Positions 9,473 through 20,480 of a stretch of DNA of 64,000 nucleotides are shown piece after piece; position 1 is the stretch's first letter; the number at the start of each line of letters is the position of its first letter. The stretch comes from Nereocystis luetkeana (taxonomy: Eukaryota > Sar > Phaeophyceae > Laminariales > Laminariaceae). The stretch spans positions 10,188,727 to 10,252,726 of the forward strand of contig JARUPZ010000012.1 in NCBI GenBank assembly GCA_031213475.1, read 5' to 3'. Position numbers and translations under genes: made by a program. The notes beneath the pieces are model-generated. The model made no database searches. It saw nothing but the letters and a program-made list of their open reading frames with translations, and had not been told where the DNA came from.

Positions 9473-9526
9473 AAATCAGCAAAACCTCTCAGAACTGAGC
9501 TCAGTTCTGAGAGGTTTTGCTGATTT
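9473..9526. repeat. 54-bp perfect palindrome
   Basis: 27 bp of each arm pair perfectly around the centre GAG/CTC (9499/9500). The arms contain CTCTCAGAACTGAG, also seen at the ends of the inverted-repeat element at 57362-57799. Confidence 0.95.
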
Positions 9527-9814
9527 TTGCCCCCTCCAGGAACTGAGATCAAAAATATCGATGATTTCCTGTCCCATAATAGATGGTTCTGATTTTTGGG
9601 CTTCGGAGATCGCTGAAAAAGCCAGAAATAACGTCTCAAAAATTTCCCATAATACTTGGCCTAATACAAAGCAATCAGAACCGCCGATGAGCAAAAAAAA
9701 AAAAAAACCCAGCCACGTCTGCAAACCATATTTGGATCTGAATACTATTAATACCATATATCCCCATAGTCCACTAATGTAACACTAGCGTAACACAATT
9801 GCGGGGGGGCTAAA

Positions 9815-9900
9815 TCTATAATCAGAACCCACGATGGACCCAGAGAGACCATGTTCCCCTCTATGTTTACACACCACGTTGGGGTTCTGATTACTATGCT
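9815..9900. mobile_element. MITE-C copy
   Basis: AATCAGAACCCACGATGG at one end and GGGGTTCTGATTACTA at the other. Confidence 0.7.
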
Positions 9901-10277
9901 CCCCTCTACCGCACTCGTGCCCCCCCCTCTTTTTTTATTGCGATGTTGCAGCTCTATCTACCACCCCCGCCCCCGGTCCGGCAACAACAGCGGAACCCTC
10001 CCCCCGGCCCAAATCATAAAAGTGCGCACGAATCTGTCTCTCTCTGTCTCTCTCTACCTCGCACTAACGTTTTCACAGTCTAGAGGCAAAGTGAGCGCGG
10101 AGCGCGGAAGAAACAGTACACAGTGGAATGGACTGAAACTGCTGCGCTGTGGCGATCGTTTTCGGCAGGAAGTCATCAACAGAAAGCGAAAATGCTATAA
10201 TACGATGGGAGGCCTGTCTTTTCGGGCGCATTTTTCGAGGCCTCTTTTGGCCATGACATGTCGTTATCACGAGAGAT

Positions 10278-10328
10278 CATACATACATACATACATACAT
10301 ACATACATACATACATACATACATACAG
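10278..10328 (+). repeat. (ACAT)n microsatellite
   Basis: About twelve uninterrupted ACAT units. Confidence 0.95.
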
Positions 10329-10329
10329 C

Positions 10330-10482
10330 AGTGGTAATCAAAACCAAATGTGGCGTGGAAAACATAGGGCGATGTTATAAGGATTACCTTGGGCTGTGGG
10401 TAATCGATCGGTCTTTTACCCCTATAGCTCAGTAGGTAACACCTTCACAGCGACACCTCGTTTGGGGTCCATCGTGGGTTCT
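10330..10482. mobile_element. MITE-C copy interrupted by a solo LTR
   Basis: GGTAATCAAAACCAAATG at the left and CCATCGTGGGTTCTAATAAC at the right belong to MITE-C. The solo LTR at 10373-10449 splits the AACATAGGGCGA motif that is intact in the next copy at 10528-10620. Confidence 0.7.
10373..10449 (+). mobile_element. Solo LTR of a TRIM family, with tRNA-like A box
   Basis: 77 bp starting TGTTATAAGG and ending CACCTTCACA, flanked by GCGA on both sides (10369-10372 and 10450-10453). It is clearly related to the terminal repeats of the TRIM at 30474-30821. The segment TAGCTCAGTAGGTAACACC near its end looks like a tRNA D-arm/A box. A lone terminal repeat with a 4-bp duplication is what LTR-LTR recombination leaves. 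Confidence 0.8.
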
Positions 10483-10527
10483 AATAACCATGGCCCCCCA
10501 CCTCTTTAGCCGCATCACATACTCGCA

Positions 10528-10620
10528 GTATTAATCAGAACCTAAAATGGTGTACTAAACATAGGGCGACATACGTGTACATACCTGGTTTTTGGGTCCA
10601 TCGCTGGTTCTGAATACTGC
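10528..10620. mobile_element. MITE-C copy
   Basis: TTAATCAGAACCTAAAATGG and GGGTCCATCGCTGGTTCTGA are the inverted ends; the right edge abuts CCAGGTACCAGGTACCTGGTA. Confidence 0.65.
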
Positions 10621-10649
10621 CAGGTACCAGGTACCTGGTATGTATTACC

Positions 10650-10650
10650 A

Positions 10651-10708
<58 letters not shown>
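10650..10708 (+). repeat. (GTT)n tract = (AAC)n tail of minus-strand LINE-B
   Basis: About 19 perfect units, directly attached to the LINE-B 3' terminus. The same terminus plus AAC units is seen on the plus strand at 28395-28472. Confidence 0.85.
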
Positions 10709-11610
10709 ATTCTCACATTAACTCACAATTCAATGCAGTCCGTGGTCGCAGGACAGGCTCCAATAACTCTGGAGTGGAAGAAATACCTCAAGTAAAAACA
10801 GAGGCAAAAAACAAAAAACAAGCATACGCACTCCACCTCTGCGGACACCAGGGAAGCAAAAAGGAGACTATTAATAGCAGACAAAAACCTAAAAAAGAAG
10901 ATGAAGCTAAGCAAAAAAAAAAAAAAAAAAAAAAACTAAAACAGACGCAGATAGCAAAACGCAAAAAAAAGGCAAAACGGACCATACTAACAAAGACACA
11001 AAGAGGTACAAACGGGAATGAAAGAAAAATGAAAAAAAAGAAGAAAAAAAAAGAAGGGACAAAAAAGCGATAATCACGGGTGGGGGGGAAAGAAAATACG
11101 AAAGGCAGGCACTGGAGCATACAGACACGCAAAGTTGCCCAGATGGCACCATGCTAGTTACTTGGGTCCCAAAGAAAGGAGTGCATCATGACGATGATGG
11201 CCATAACCAGGCTTCAGTCTGTTGGGCAGACCGCCTCCCCTCCCCCCCCCGCCATTCCCCCTCGTCCCCCTTTCGCCCCCCCCCTCTTCCCTGCCATTCT
11301 GCACACTCGCGTTGGCGTCAACGGCTGTGGTCGTGGTTGCAGCTATTCTATGCCGTTCTGCCGATGCCTCCTTCTCATCTGTATGCCATTTCCGCATGAA
11401 GGCCTCCGCCCCTTCCTCCACCCGTCGGAACCATCTGTATTTTACCATGACATGATACACCGCAATAGTACTAGCGTGGGTGGGCGGTCAGTCAAGGGGC
11501 CAAGCCGCGGTCTCCTGTCATTACGTCTGTGGTTGCCCTTGATTCAGAGTTCTGGAAGGGGGGACAAACCGGCACGGTCGCGTTGCAAGCTGCTGTCATA
11601 TCATATAGCA
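10650..11610 (-). mobile_element. LINE-B, 3' part
   Basis: On the minus strand the segment 11460-11160 encodes the end of the LINE ORF (WFRRVEEGAEAFMRKWH, compare [17 protein letters not shown] in LINE-A), followed by a glycine-rich low-complexity tail, a T-rich 3' UTR (A-rich on the plus strand, 10790-11090) and a terminus reading GACCACGGACTGC, then TTAATGTGAG and an (AAC)n tail. The (GTT)n at 10650-10708 on the plus strand is that tail. The 5' part is missing. Confidence 0.8.
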
Positions 11611-11819
11611 TGTCATACTCGTATGTTTACGTGACCCCGGATCCGAGACACAACCAGATACACATGGGCGAAGATAATAAAGCGCGTGTGAGGAAAGAAG
11701 AAACAGCAGTGCTGCAGCGACGAAAAGTCCGTACACGGTACTACCTGTTACGTTTTAGTACTATACTACTTTGGATAGATAGTACCTGGTAGCTAATACC
11801 TGGTAGATAGTACCTGCCT

Positions 11820-11945
11820 CCGATCCACGGCATCGCCACCCCCTCCTCCGCGCATCCCGGAACGCCCCCTCCACTACGAGGCTCTTTTTACCCTTTCACG
11901 TTGCGCTCATGGCCGTGCCGGTCAACGTCCTCTCCGAGCAACTGT
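11820..11945. other. GC-rich segment, unassigned
   Basis: Open in more than one frame up to a TAA at 11945 and richer in GC than its surroundings. It may be a piece of exon, but no splice signals settle the frame. Confidence 0.25.
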
Positions 11946-12064
11946 AACTATTACGGGGGACCATAGTAAATAGGACGTACGGTACACACAAAAACCTATA
12001 TATTTACCTATTTTTACTGACAATATTATTTGGTCCTATTTACTGACTATGGCCCCCCGAAATA
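11946..12064. mobile_element. MITE-B copy
   Basis: CTATTACGGGGGACCATAG at the left and CTATGGCCCCCCGAAATA at the right. Confidence 0.85.
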
Positions 12065-12124
12065 CACAATGCCACTCTGACCCGAAATATATAGGGACAG
12101 TGTCGGATATGAATACTCAACCTA

Positions 12125-12182
12125 AACGGTCCTTGTATTTTGGGTCAAAGTGGGTCGTATTTTGGGTCAAAGTGGGTCGTAG
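12125..12182 (+). repeat. 22-bp tandem duplication
   Basis: TTTTGGGTCAAAGTGGGTCG occurs twice in a row, with a third partial version upstream. Confidence 0.8.
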
Positions 12183-12196
12183 TCTTTATGGATCCA

Positions 12197-12410
12197 GACG
12201 GGCAGTCGTTCTCGTCGGCGGGGCACTCCTTGCTCGCCCATTGTGGAGAACTTCTTCCCGACAGGCAACCTCGATCTCATCCTGTCGAACATAATCAGCC
12301 TCCTCCTCCATGCCGTCGACGGTCAACAACGCCGTTTAGTCACGACAAAAAAAATACTCCGGAGTATTTGGAATCGATGTGGGATCGTTTTTTCAGCAGG
12401 AAAAGGATAA
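12197..12410 (+). CDS. Candidate host exon, unknown function
   Basis: After a GGATCCAG acceptor-like site the frame is open to TAA 12408-12410. It includes PIVENFFPTGNLDLILSNII followed by SLLLHAVDGQQRRL, with a clear preference for C/G in third positions, unlike the flanking repeats. The real exon may end earlier at an unidentified donor near 12340. No family was recognised; the call rests on codon pattern only. Confidence 0.35.
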
Positions 12411-12800
12411 GACCATGTATACGTAAGATAATACCACGTTTTGGGGCTAGTCACGGGGTGGTCTTGAACTGGGTACATCACTACCGAATATATATACGAA
12501 GTATATACGTAGATATATACCTGGTATATATATATATGTGTACCTGGTAAATATAATATATATGATATATATTATATATACTATGTATAAAGTGATCTCG
12601 CATCTGCGGATATCTTAAATACGGTATATATGAGAGAGGGAAAAGAAGGGCAAAGACAATGAATGGGGATGGGAAAAAGAAAAAAGAAAAAAGAAAAATG
12701 AACAGGATATTTAGGATAGAAAACAACACATACGACCCAGAGTATCGTAACTAAAACATATAAGAAGTAGACGCAGAAGGTAGATAGACTTGGAGTATGT
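12411..12800. other. AT-rich stretch with TA-dinucleotide repeats
   Basis: Contains TATATA-rich blocks at 12485-12590 with ACCTGGTA motifs at 12519 and 12541, and a purine-rich block at 12625-12720. No gene seen. Confidence 0.4.
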
Positions 12801-12807
12801 ACTGGTC

Positions 12808-13140
12808 GCCCCGGTGGTTCAAGTGGTTAACCTCGAATGTTTGAGTCCTGGGTTCGAGCCCCAGGTGGGTCGGACATTTGACTTTATTTGCAAAAATAAA
12901 AATAAAAAAGGATTCAATTGTTGAAAGCGCCTTGCAGCGTGGGTAGGCACAATTCGATGCGAGTCGACGAGGGAAGAAAAGGCTGAAATCTTCTCGCGAT
13001 AAAAATGAAGGCACGTACCGTAGCGGGAAGGGGGTAGAAGAGCCTGCTATGTGACCCCGGATCTGAGTTACGAGTTGGAAGGAGAGAGAGAAGAAGATGT
13101 GCGAAGATAATAACGAATAAATGGGATGAGCAAAAAATAT
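12808..13140 (+). mobile_element. SINE-A, nearly full length
   Basis: Head GGTCGCCCCGGTGGTTCAAG, A box and B box (GGTTCGAGCCCC) as in other copies, full body, short A-rich end. The segment between the A and B boxes is about 15 bp shorter than in the copies at 4680 and 6889. Confidence 0.9.
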
Positions 13141-13145
13141 ATAGA

Positions 13146-14917
13146 TATATATATAGGTTTCCTTCGTATAGGGAGATTTCTTTTTTCAGGAATGTTTTGA
13201 TTGATCAACGTGAAAGGTCATGCTGCACATTGTCGGATGGCAAGCCTAATAATATACCAACACTATTAATAATAATACAACAATATTAGGTATCGTATAA
13301 TATCATACGAAGTATGTAAACAAGGTTCCCCTCCGGGATGTAGGTAACGTGAAATCCCGGGGGCGTATATATGTATTTTATACCCTGGTACTCCTTTTAT
13401 CTCTGCTGACCTTCTGCAGCATCTTCAGGGCGCATACCGTAAAACTACAAGCAGTGGCCATTGCTAACATATCATATTATTTCTTAGCTACATACTCGAA
13501 GCAACTTCGCTAGGAACAAGAACTGCCAGATTTTGTGGACCACTCTAAAACCTTCACACTGGAGAGTATTACCTGTACCCGTGGCCGGGTACCCGTTTCT
13601 CCAGGCACACATACCCGGGTAGTGCGGGTACCCGGGTACCCGTACAACACAGAGAGCTGCATTTACTGACATTGAAGCGGACAGGAACAGAGAAAAGAGC
13701 AGATAACTAAATGACATGAAATAAATGGTATGGATCTTGTGGCGATGACGAGACGATCGTCATGTGTTTTGTGTTCGTTCTCTCCTCTCCTCCCCGAAAT
13801 TGTTGCTTTCAATCGGTTTCCCGTTGTGTAGCATCTCATATTTCTTGGGTGCATGAGATGATATGTACGATACCATATAAATGTGCCATACGTAATACAT
13901 CACGGGAGACCAAATAAGAAACAGGATATCTGATGTAGGCTGGATTTCTTATTTGAGAATGCGTGCGTTCTAGAACAACGTGAGTAAAACGACTCCAGAA
14001 GTTACTATTTCCTGCAAATCTCAGCTTGTTTTTCTTGTTGCTCGTTTAATTATCAGGTGCCCTGTACTGCATCCAATCTATTGGTAGTACGTAGTCGCCG
14101 AGTACATAGACCCCGTGATTTACGTGTCCCCGGGTACGATATCTCTCACCATACTCCTACAGTAGTACTGTAGACGCCCTATATAATATCTCACGAAAAG
14201 CTATCAGGGTCTCCAACACGCAACAGTGAACCTGGACTCGGGTATCCGGGTACCCGCGTACCCAGAAGATTCAAGTGTCCCCGGTGCGATATCCCTTACA
14301 ATACCTCCTGGAGGTGCGCGTGTTGGAGACCCTGACAGCTTTTTCTGAGACCGTCAAGAGGGTTTCTGGGAGGTATGGTGAGGGATATATCTCACCGGGG
14401 TCACATATATCACCGGGTACCCAGGTAGCCGGGTACTGAGGGATATATCTCAATGGGGATACGTAAATCACCGGGTACTCAGGTAGCCGGGTAGCCGGGT
14501 ATCCGGGTACCCGGATCCAACTACCCGGCGGGTGATAGACCCTACCCGTACCTAAACGGGTAGTGACAGGTGCGGGTACTGCCCGTCGGGTACCCGGGCA
14601 GTAGACGAATGCGATACAAATCTATTACACACCACGTAGCACGCGCGATTTTACTTGTGTCTCAATATATGCTCCGTACAGCCTACCTGGTACGCAATTT
14701 TGTGTTCTACCTGGTATGTTTTACGGTGAACGGTACGTAGGCTACAATAATATATATATATATACCGAAACAAAAGAATGCAGTATGAAGAACACACACG
14801 ACGCAAAACCGGGATCTTACTGTAGTATCGAGGTAGCAGAGGGGATGGGCGTGCTTCGGGCGGTTCAAGATTGGATATCTATGACCGCCCGGGTGTGCGC
14901 TTGCGATTGGAGGTGCG
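13146..14917. other. Gene-free region with GGGTACCC-rich degenerate repeats
   Basis: Blocks at 13560-13650 and 14220-14600 are built from variants of CGGGTACCCGGGTA, like the interior of the hAT element at 24331-25294. They may be remains of related hAT elements, but no terminal repeats or target duplications were found. Nothing coding is supported. Confidence 0.5.
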
Positions 14918-16180
14918 GCTGCTGAAAGCTGAAGTGTTCGAGACGATACTGTTCTTGTACGGGTGCGTCACCTGGAGCCCGAAACCGGCTGTGACTACGG
15001 CAGGCAACGGCGGGTGCATCACTTGACGCTCCCCCGATGCCTCGGCTGGCGAAGGCGGAAGCGCGAAGACCATACTCTATCCTTCGCCCGCGCGCTTGTC
15101 AAGACAGACTCGGAGAGCATCGAGGTGACGCTGCGCAGACAAAATATATTGTGCGCGGGTTTCGTGGCGCGCATGGGAGAAGAGCTCCTGCGGAGGAGGG
15201 TGATGTTTGGGAAGATGGTTGGGGGCAAGGACTTCTCGTGTGGACAGGTGAGGGATTGGATGGGCCGCCTCCAGGAGGGCCTCGAGTAGTTCGGCATTTG
15301 AGTTCGAAGGGAGGCGCGAGACAGGCCAGAAGGCCGGCAGATGGTTTCGAGGGGTCGAGGACGGGGCCGAGGCTTAGATGCGGAGATGGAGAAGGGCGCC
15401 GCAGAAGAGCGACACGCGACGGTAGCAACTGCGACACGGACCGTGGACACCAATGCACCAAGGGGGGGGCGGGGACGCGGAGGGGGGCGGAAGCAGGGGC
15501 GAGGGCGAGGGCGCCGGGGCGGGGGGGGGGGGGGGAGGGAGGGGGCAGGGGGTGAGGGGGGGCGCTCTGCTCAAGTTCCTACCGACTGGGGATGGCCTTC
15601 ATCGTCATGATGCGTACAGGTAACTAGCGTAGGGCCGCCCGGACTCCCTCGCCTGCCTCCAGCGCCTGCTTTTCGCTTTTCCCTTCCTCTGTTCCTTCTC
15701 TTTTTCTCTTCCTCGCTTCTGTCTATTTCTTTTTTTTTTCTATCTCGTTTTTTCTTGGCCCTGTTTAGCTCACTCGCTTCGCTTCCATTTTGCACGCTCG
15801 CGCAGCTCTTTTGTCCTTGGGATTTTATATGACCTAACCCGCCTTGATTTGATGTGTTTCATTTCATCTCCTTTCGCTGTCCTTCATTTCGTTTTAGTTT
15901 GTCTTTCGTTTCGCAGTGTTTTTCGTATGCGGCCCCATTCGACTATTAATAGGACGAAAATCGTGCAAGCATTTGACTTTTTCCTGTTCGAGGTGTACGA
16001 TGTGTTCCAGTCCTATGATGTGTACCTGGCCGTTTTCTGTTTTGTGTATCACCGATCTGGCTATATTTTTTTCCCCCTGAGGTACTCTTCCGCTTCAGTT
16101 TTTGGAGCCCGTCCTGTGACCACGGGCTCAATATTTTCAGCTTAATATTTCGAGCATGGGCTAATGTAAAAACAACAGGT
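14918..16180 (+). mobile_element. LINE-B, 3' half
   Basis: Homology to the LINE ORF starts at CTGCTGAAAGCTGAAGTG (the [13 protein letters not shown] region of LINE-A) and runs through a C-terminal domain to a glycine/arginine-rich low-complexity tail near 15470-15560. A T-rich 3' UTR follows (15660-16080), then the family terminus GACCACGGGCTC and a short AAC tail near 16170. The coding part is disrupted by frame changes and stops, for example at GAGTAG near 15285; 5' truncated. Confidence 0.75.
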
Positions 16181-16371
16181 ACCCACAGGTACGTAACAAG
16201 TATACTACGGTAACAAAGACACAACTAATGTACGCACCATTAATAATAGATGAATTGCTACGTGTACTTCTGCTACATACCGCGTCAGAATAAGAATTCA
16301 TCAAAAAAACTGCTCCAGAAATATATAAAAAAGTACCAAAATAAACAAAAACATTCCACAGAGCCTGTATC
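16181..16371. other. Short AT-rich spacer between two LINEs
   Basis: No gene; contains CATTAATAATAG at 16238. LINE-A homology begins within or just after it. Confidence 0.4.
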
Positions 16372-18498
16372 TTGTACCTCTTTTACAAGCACCTTAAGAG
16401 TACGGTAGGATTGGAAGGGACTAAAGCGAGGAGCGAACAGTTCATTAGGGACGAGGATGGCACGATCCTACGGGATAAGGTGCGAATTCGTGAACGATGG
16501 GCGGGGTTTTACCACAAACTCTTGAACACGAAGTCGCTGAAACTCGATCCCACGATCATCGACCTCTTGCCACCGCGACCGCCTAAACTGTCGCTTGAAG
16601 ATGAACCATCCATAGACGAGATGACCGAAGCACTTAAGGGGATGTCGAATTGGAAAGCTGTCGGGCCAGATGGTCTCCCGGTCGAACTCCTAAAAATAGA
16701 CCACCCGGCATTCGCCCAGCGCTTTCACAACATCCTTGTCAATGTTTGGTTAACAGGAGAAGTCCCTCAGCAATGGAAAGATGCGATCATCAAGGTCCTT
16801 CACAAAAAGAAGGATCGAACTGACTGCAACAACTATAGAGGGATTTCGCTTGTTGCCCACGCAGGCAAAGTGTTGTTGAAAATCGTCGCGTCCCGCCTCA
16901 GCAACTACTGCGAGACCGAGGAACTACTCCCCGAGGAACAGTGCGGCTTCCGCCCCGCACGATCAACGATTGATATGTTGTTCGTCGTGCGCCGGCTGCA
17001 AGAGCTCGGACGACAGAGGAAAATCCCCTTATACGTGTGCTTCATCGATCTGCAGAAAGCGTACGACTCTGTCGACCGAGAGCTGTTATGGAAGGTACTC
17101 ACACGTTTTGGCGTACCAACCAAGATGCTGAGAATTATCCGTAATTTCCACGATGGCATGCGGGCTCGCGTGCGTACTGATGACGGCGAGCTCTCGGAAT
17201 GGTTTGATGTCACGCAGGGGCTGCGGCAAGGCTGTGTACTATCACCGTTACTGTTCAACGTGTTCTTCGCTGCTGCGTTACACGTCGTACTAGTACGCTT
17301 CAGCCAAGACGAAGCCATTGTAAGGGATTTGGTCCAACTCTGGGAAGCTGGAGTAGTTCGAACAGGGAAAGAGGAGCCATTGGCGTGCGTGCGAAGGTCT
17401 GTATGGGGCATGTTGTACGCCGACGATGCAGGAATTGTCTCGAAGTCGGCTGAAGGGCTCGCAAAAATGATGACAGTCATCGTGACTGTCTTCGAAGCAG
17501 CAGGCCTCACGGTGTCGGAAAAGAAGACTGAGACAATAGTCCTACAAACACCAGACCGGACAACCCTCGCACCACCGCTCGTCATCGAAGCGGCAGGTCA
17601 GAGGTATAAGCAGACGACCCAGTTATTATACCTAGGCGGCGTTATCCACGAAAACGCTGACCTCTCGCTCGAAATCGACCGACGGATCCGCCTCATGCGA
17701 GCATGCCTCAAACGGTTCGGCCCGGAGTTGTATGATAGGACGACCGCCCCCCTTAGCCTTAAAGTCCGAATGCTGAAGGCCGAGGTGATTGAGACCCTGC
17801 TGTACGGGTGTGTGACGTGGACCCTCAGAGCGGAACACTTTGCCAAGCTTCGAACGGCTCACCACCAAGTCCTGTTGCGAGTCATTGGCTTCCAGCGCCG
17901 ACTTCATACTGACCATGCCACCCTCTCGTACGCGAAGGCCCTCAAGATGACACGTTGCGAGAGCATCGAAACGACCATTCGTAAACGGCGGCTCTTCTTT
18001 GCGGGGGGCGTGGCACGGCAAAGCAAGGAGCGATTACCCAATCGGGTAATAATGTTCGGGACGATAGCTGGTGGGGAGAACCCGAGATCAGGCGGACAGT
18101 GTAAGACTTGGCATAGATGCATAGTCGAAGACCTTAGGGAGTTCCGAGCCACCGAAGGGTCAACGGAAGTTGCCCCCTTGGTGTTTGTAGTTGAGACCGC
18201 GTTGTGGTCCACTGCAGCCAAAAAGGTGGGGAAGTGGTACCGGGGGATCCTTGAAGCAGCCGAACGGTTCATGGTGAGGTGGCACGAGGCTGAGGCTGAG
18301 ATGAGTAGACAGCGCCGCGCATCCGCCGTGGATGGTGCCCAAAGGAACGGGGGGGGAGGGGGCAACAGGAGAAGTGGCATAAAGCCCGACCGAGGGAATG
18401 CGGAGAGGGGGGGGAACAGGAGGGGTAGAAGGGAAACGGCGGTAGACGAAAGTAGGAAGGAGATGGCAGACAGGGTAGCAAGGCACCAAGTCGACTAG
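16372..18498 (+). CDS. LINE reverse transcriptase (ORF2-type, C-terminal part)
   Basis: A 708-codon frame. Reverse transcriptase landmarks in order: NYRGISL near residue 155, GFRPARST near 193, [12 protein letters not shown] near 224, the [15 protein letters not shown] block near 283-297, and the catalytic YADD at about 349-352. A LINE-type C-terminal region follows ([18 protein letters not shown] near 480, then [13 protein letters not shown]), and the end is low complexity and rich in G, R and N. Such enzymes copy their own RNA at a nicked genomic site. The endonuclease domain is missing, so the start given is only the first methionine of the remaining frame. The C-terminal region resembles RTE/CR1-related elements of algae; the clade is not settled. 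An open frame of this length argues for a recent insertion. Confidence 0.9.
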   Translation: MYLFYKHLKSTVGLEGTKARSEQFIRDEDGTILRDKVRIRERWAGFYHKLLNTKSLKLDPTIIDLLPPRPPKLSLEDEPSIDEMTEALKGMSNWKAVGPDGLPVELLKIDHPAFAQRFHNILVNVWLTGEVPQQWKDAIIKVLHKKKDRTDCNNYRGISLVAHAGKVLLKIVASRLSNYCETEELLPEEQCGFRPARSTIDMLFVVRRLQELGRQRKIPLYVCFIDLQKAYDSVDRELLWKVLTRFGVPTKMLRIIRNFHDGMRARVRTDDGELSEWFDVTQGLRQGCVLSPLLFNVFFAAALHVVLVRFSQDEAIVRDLVQLWEAGVVRTGKEEPLACVRRSVWGMLYADDAGIVSKSAEGLAKMMTVIVTVFEAAGLTVSEKKTETIVLQTPDRTTLAPPLVIEAAGQRYKQTTQLLYLGGVIHENADLSLEIDRRIRLMRACLKRFGPELYDRTTAPLSLKVRMLKAEVIETLLYGCVTWTLRAEHFAKLRTAHHQVLLRVIGFQRRLHTDHATLSYAKALKMTRCESIETTIRKRRLFFAGGVARQSKERLPNRVIMFGTIAGGENPRSGGQCKTWHRCIVEDLREFRATEGSTEVAPLVFVVETALWSTAAKKVGKWYRGILEAAERFMVRWHEAEAEMSRQRRASAVDGAQRNGGGGGNRRSGIKPDRGNAERGGNRRGRRETAVDESRKEMADRVARHQVD

Positions 18499-19377
18499 GA
18501 AGTAGAATATGACCATACTACTAGTGCTACCAACTGGTGCAGCTGGCTCGAACGTGGTCTTCCCTTCCTTGTCTTCTCTTTTAGTTTCGTTTTTTTTTCT
18601 TTCTTGCGCTGACTCTCCGTGATTTTCATTTCATTTTTTCTCTTCCTCTTCCTTTTCTGATTGATAAGCCGTACTCAAGGAGCCGTGTGGCGTGGTTGGA
18701 AGACGAACCTGCTCTGCTCGGCTCGTATTGTCTGACGCCAAGGGGCTGGGCATAGTTGACGAACGCAGGGCGGAGACGGCAGTCTGGGTAGCAAGGTACC
18801 AGGCGGATTAGCAGGGAGAACCTGGCTATACTACTCGTACCACAAGCTGCTGCCGCCACCTGGAAGGTGCTTTGGGCTTTGGTCTGCCTGTTATTTCCCC
18901 TTTGTTATTTTTCCTTGTTACTTTCTCCTTGGTTCTTTGTCTTACTCTGTTCACAAGCAGTGGTGTTTTTTTGTTATTTCTTCTTTTTTCCAGCTCGTTC
19001 TTTTTCAAGTGTTGGCCACCTCGCCTGCGGGGGGGGGGGCACGACAGATTGTTTCTCTTAGATTTTGCTTTCATTTTTCTTCTTTTTCTTTTTCGATTTG
19101 TCTACCTTGTTTTTGTTTTCTCTTTGATTGTTTCTTTTCGTTTCACTATTTCATAGATTGCGTATGTCGTGCCTGTCGTATGTAGTATGATGACATGGCT
19201 TTGCATTGCCCACTGCAGTTCACACTGCACACGTGGCAACGTAGTATCTCTGTGGCGTAGCTTTGTGACCACAGAACTTGTATCTCTTCTAGGATTGAAG
19301 AATCGGCACGGACACTGGTTGTGCTGGATGTCGACGGGTAGAAAGAACGGTTTTATGTGAAGAACACACACACACAC
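16372..19377 (+). mobile_element. LINE-A, best preserved copy (5'-truncated)
   Basis: The element comprises a long ORF (16372-18498), a roughly 870-bp T-rich 3' UTR and an (AC)n tail at 19366-19377. The endonuclease half that non-LTR elements normally carry ahead of the reverse transcriptase is absent, so the copy is 5' truncated although its remaining ORF is open. A short tandem echo of the 3' end follows at 19378-19470. It inserted just downstream of LINE-B. Confidence 0.9.
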
Positions 19378-19470
19378 ACCTCTGGGATTGGAGAATCGGC
19401 ACGGACACTGGTTGTGCTGGATGTCGACGGCTAGAAAGAACGAAGAACCACGCACACACGAAGAACACAT
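19378..19470 (+). mobile_element. Partial second LINE-A 3' end
   Basis: CTGGGATTGGAGAATCGGCA through GGATGTCGACGGCTAGAAAG repeats the preceding LINE terminus, then AC-rich tail sequence. It may be a tandem insertion at the tail or a template jump. Confidence 0.7.
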
Positions 19471-19499
19471 TCCACGTGTATAGCCGAAGATCCAGATCG

Positions 19500-19830
19500 A
19501 CGTGTAACAAACCTTCCACAGATGCCACCGGGGCACCTGGTATATTGAGAATACTTTTGGTACCGCGAGTACTCGCTGTACTCGCAATACCACCGGACGG
19601 GTAGAGAAAACCCTGAAATACTTCAAGTACATGGAGTACCCACAGAGTATCAAACCCCAAAATACTGCGATTAGCCCGGAAGTATGATATCCGCAGTACT
19701 ACACCTCCAGTACTCACAGCAGTATCCGCAGTACGTAAACCCGAAATACTGCGAGTAGAGCAAGTAACCTGCAGCATTTTCTCTCGAAAATACTTTACTT
19801 TACTCCAAGGCACTGTGAGGGGTATCTGCC
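19500..19830. repeat. Degenerate AGTACT/GCGAGTA repeats
   Basis: Many variants of GTACTCGCAGTACT in both orientations. No gene seen. Confidence 0.6.
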
Positions 19831-20370
19831 ATCCACAACCAAAACGACAGCACTATTATGGATGTTAATATTGAAAGTACTGCTGGAGTACGGCTGAACG
19901 TACGCGGTTTCTGCCGCTTGCGCTGTCCCGCTCAATAATCGATCCCAGGCTTCTTGAGACACGATTGAACCTACATACCATACAGCAGTGCAGAAGTAAG
20001 TACCTGTAAGGTGAATATGGCGTGCACTATTAATAGTACGATAACCCTGCGGGGGCAAAAATATTTACCAGGTACCTGGTACTTGGTAAAAAAAAAGGGT
20101 CTCACATATCGTACGAAGGGAACGCGCAACAACGGTGAAGCGCATGGATGGGCGGTACAGCAGTACGTAGGTGGCTTGATCACACTTACTTGCGAGAGTC
20201 AGAGGGGTGGGCTACATACTACGTGTTCATTCGTGCGACTATTATTATTATCATTATTATGCTTGCCGTGAGCATCTTTAACAGGACCAAAGCATGCGCA
20301 TACGATTTTTTTCACTGGTGGGTGCTTTTTTTTTTTTCGCCAGGAGGACCAAACGAGGGAGAAAAGAGTC

Positions 20371-20480
20371 TATTACGGGGGACCATAGTTAATAGGACCT
20401 ATGGTACACATAATAACCTATATATTTAACCATTTTTTCTAACAATATTTGGTCCTATTAACTATGGACCCCCGTAATAG
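20371..20480. mobile_element. MITE-B, intact palindromic copy
   Basis: CTATTACGGGGGACCATAG and CTATGGACCCCCGTAATAG terminate an otherwise typical copy; the best example of the family here. Confidence 0.9.

Larger units (their letters stand above)
8781..9657 (-). mobile_element. DNA element with 35-bp perfect inverted repeats
   Basis: 8781-8815 and 9623-9657 are exact reverse complements (AAGTATTATGGG at the outer edge, GTTATTTCTG at the inner edge). They enclose a serine-rich ORF on the minus strand and a 54-bp palindrome. I read it as a non-autonomous or internally deleted cut-and-paste element; no target duplication could be fixed. Confidence 0.8.

Noticed and set aside
12810-12885. Functional tRNA genes at SINE heads
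   Set aside because: The tRNA-like heads recur with the same body and A-rich tail in several copies and lack a proper acceptor stem context, so they are SINE promoters.
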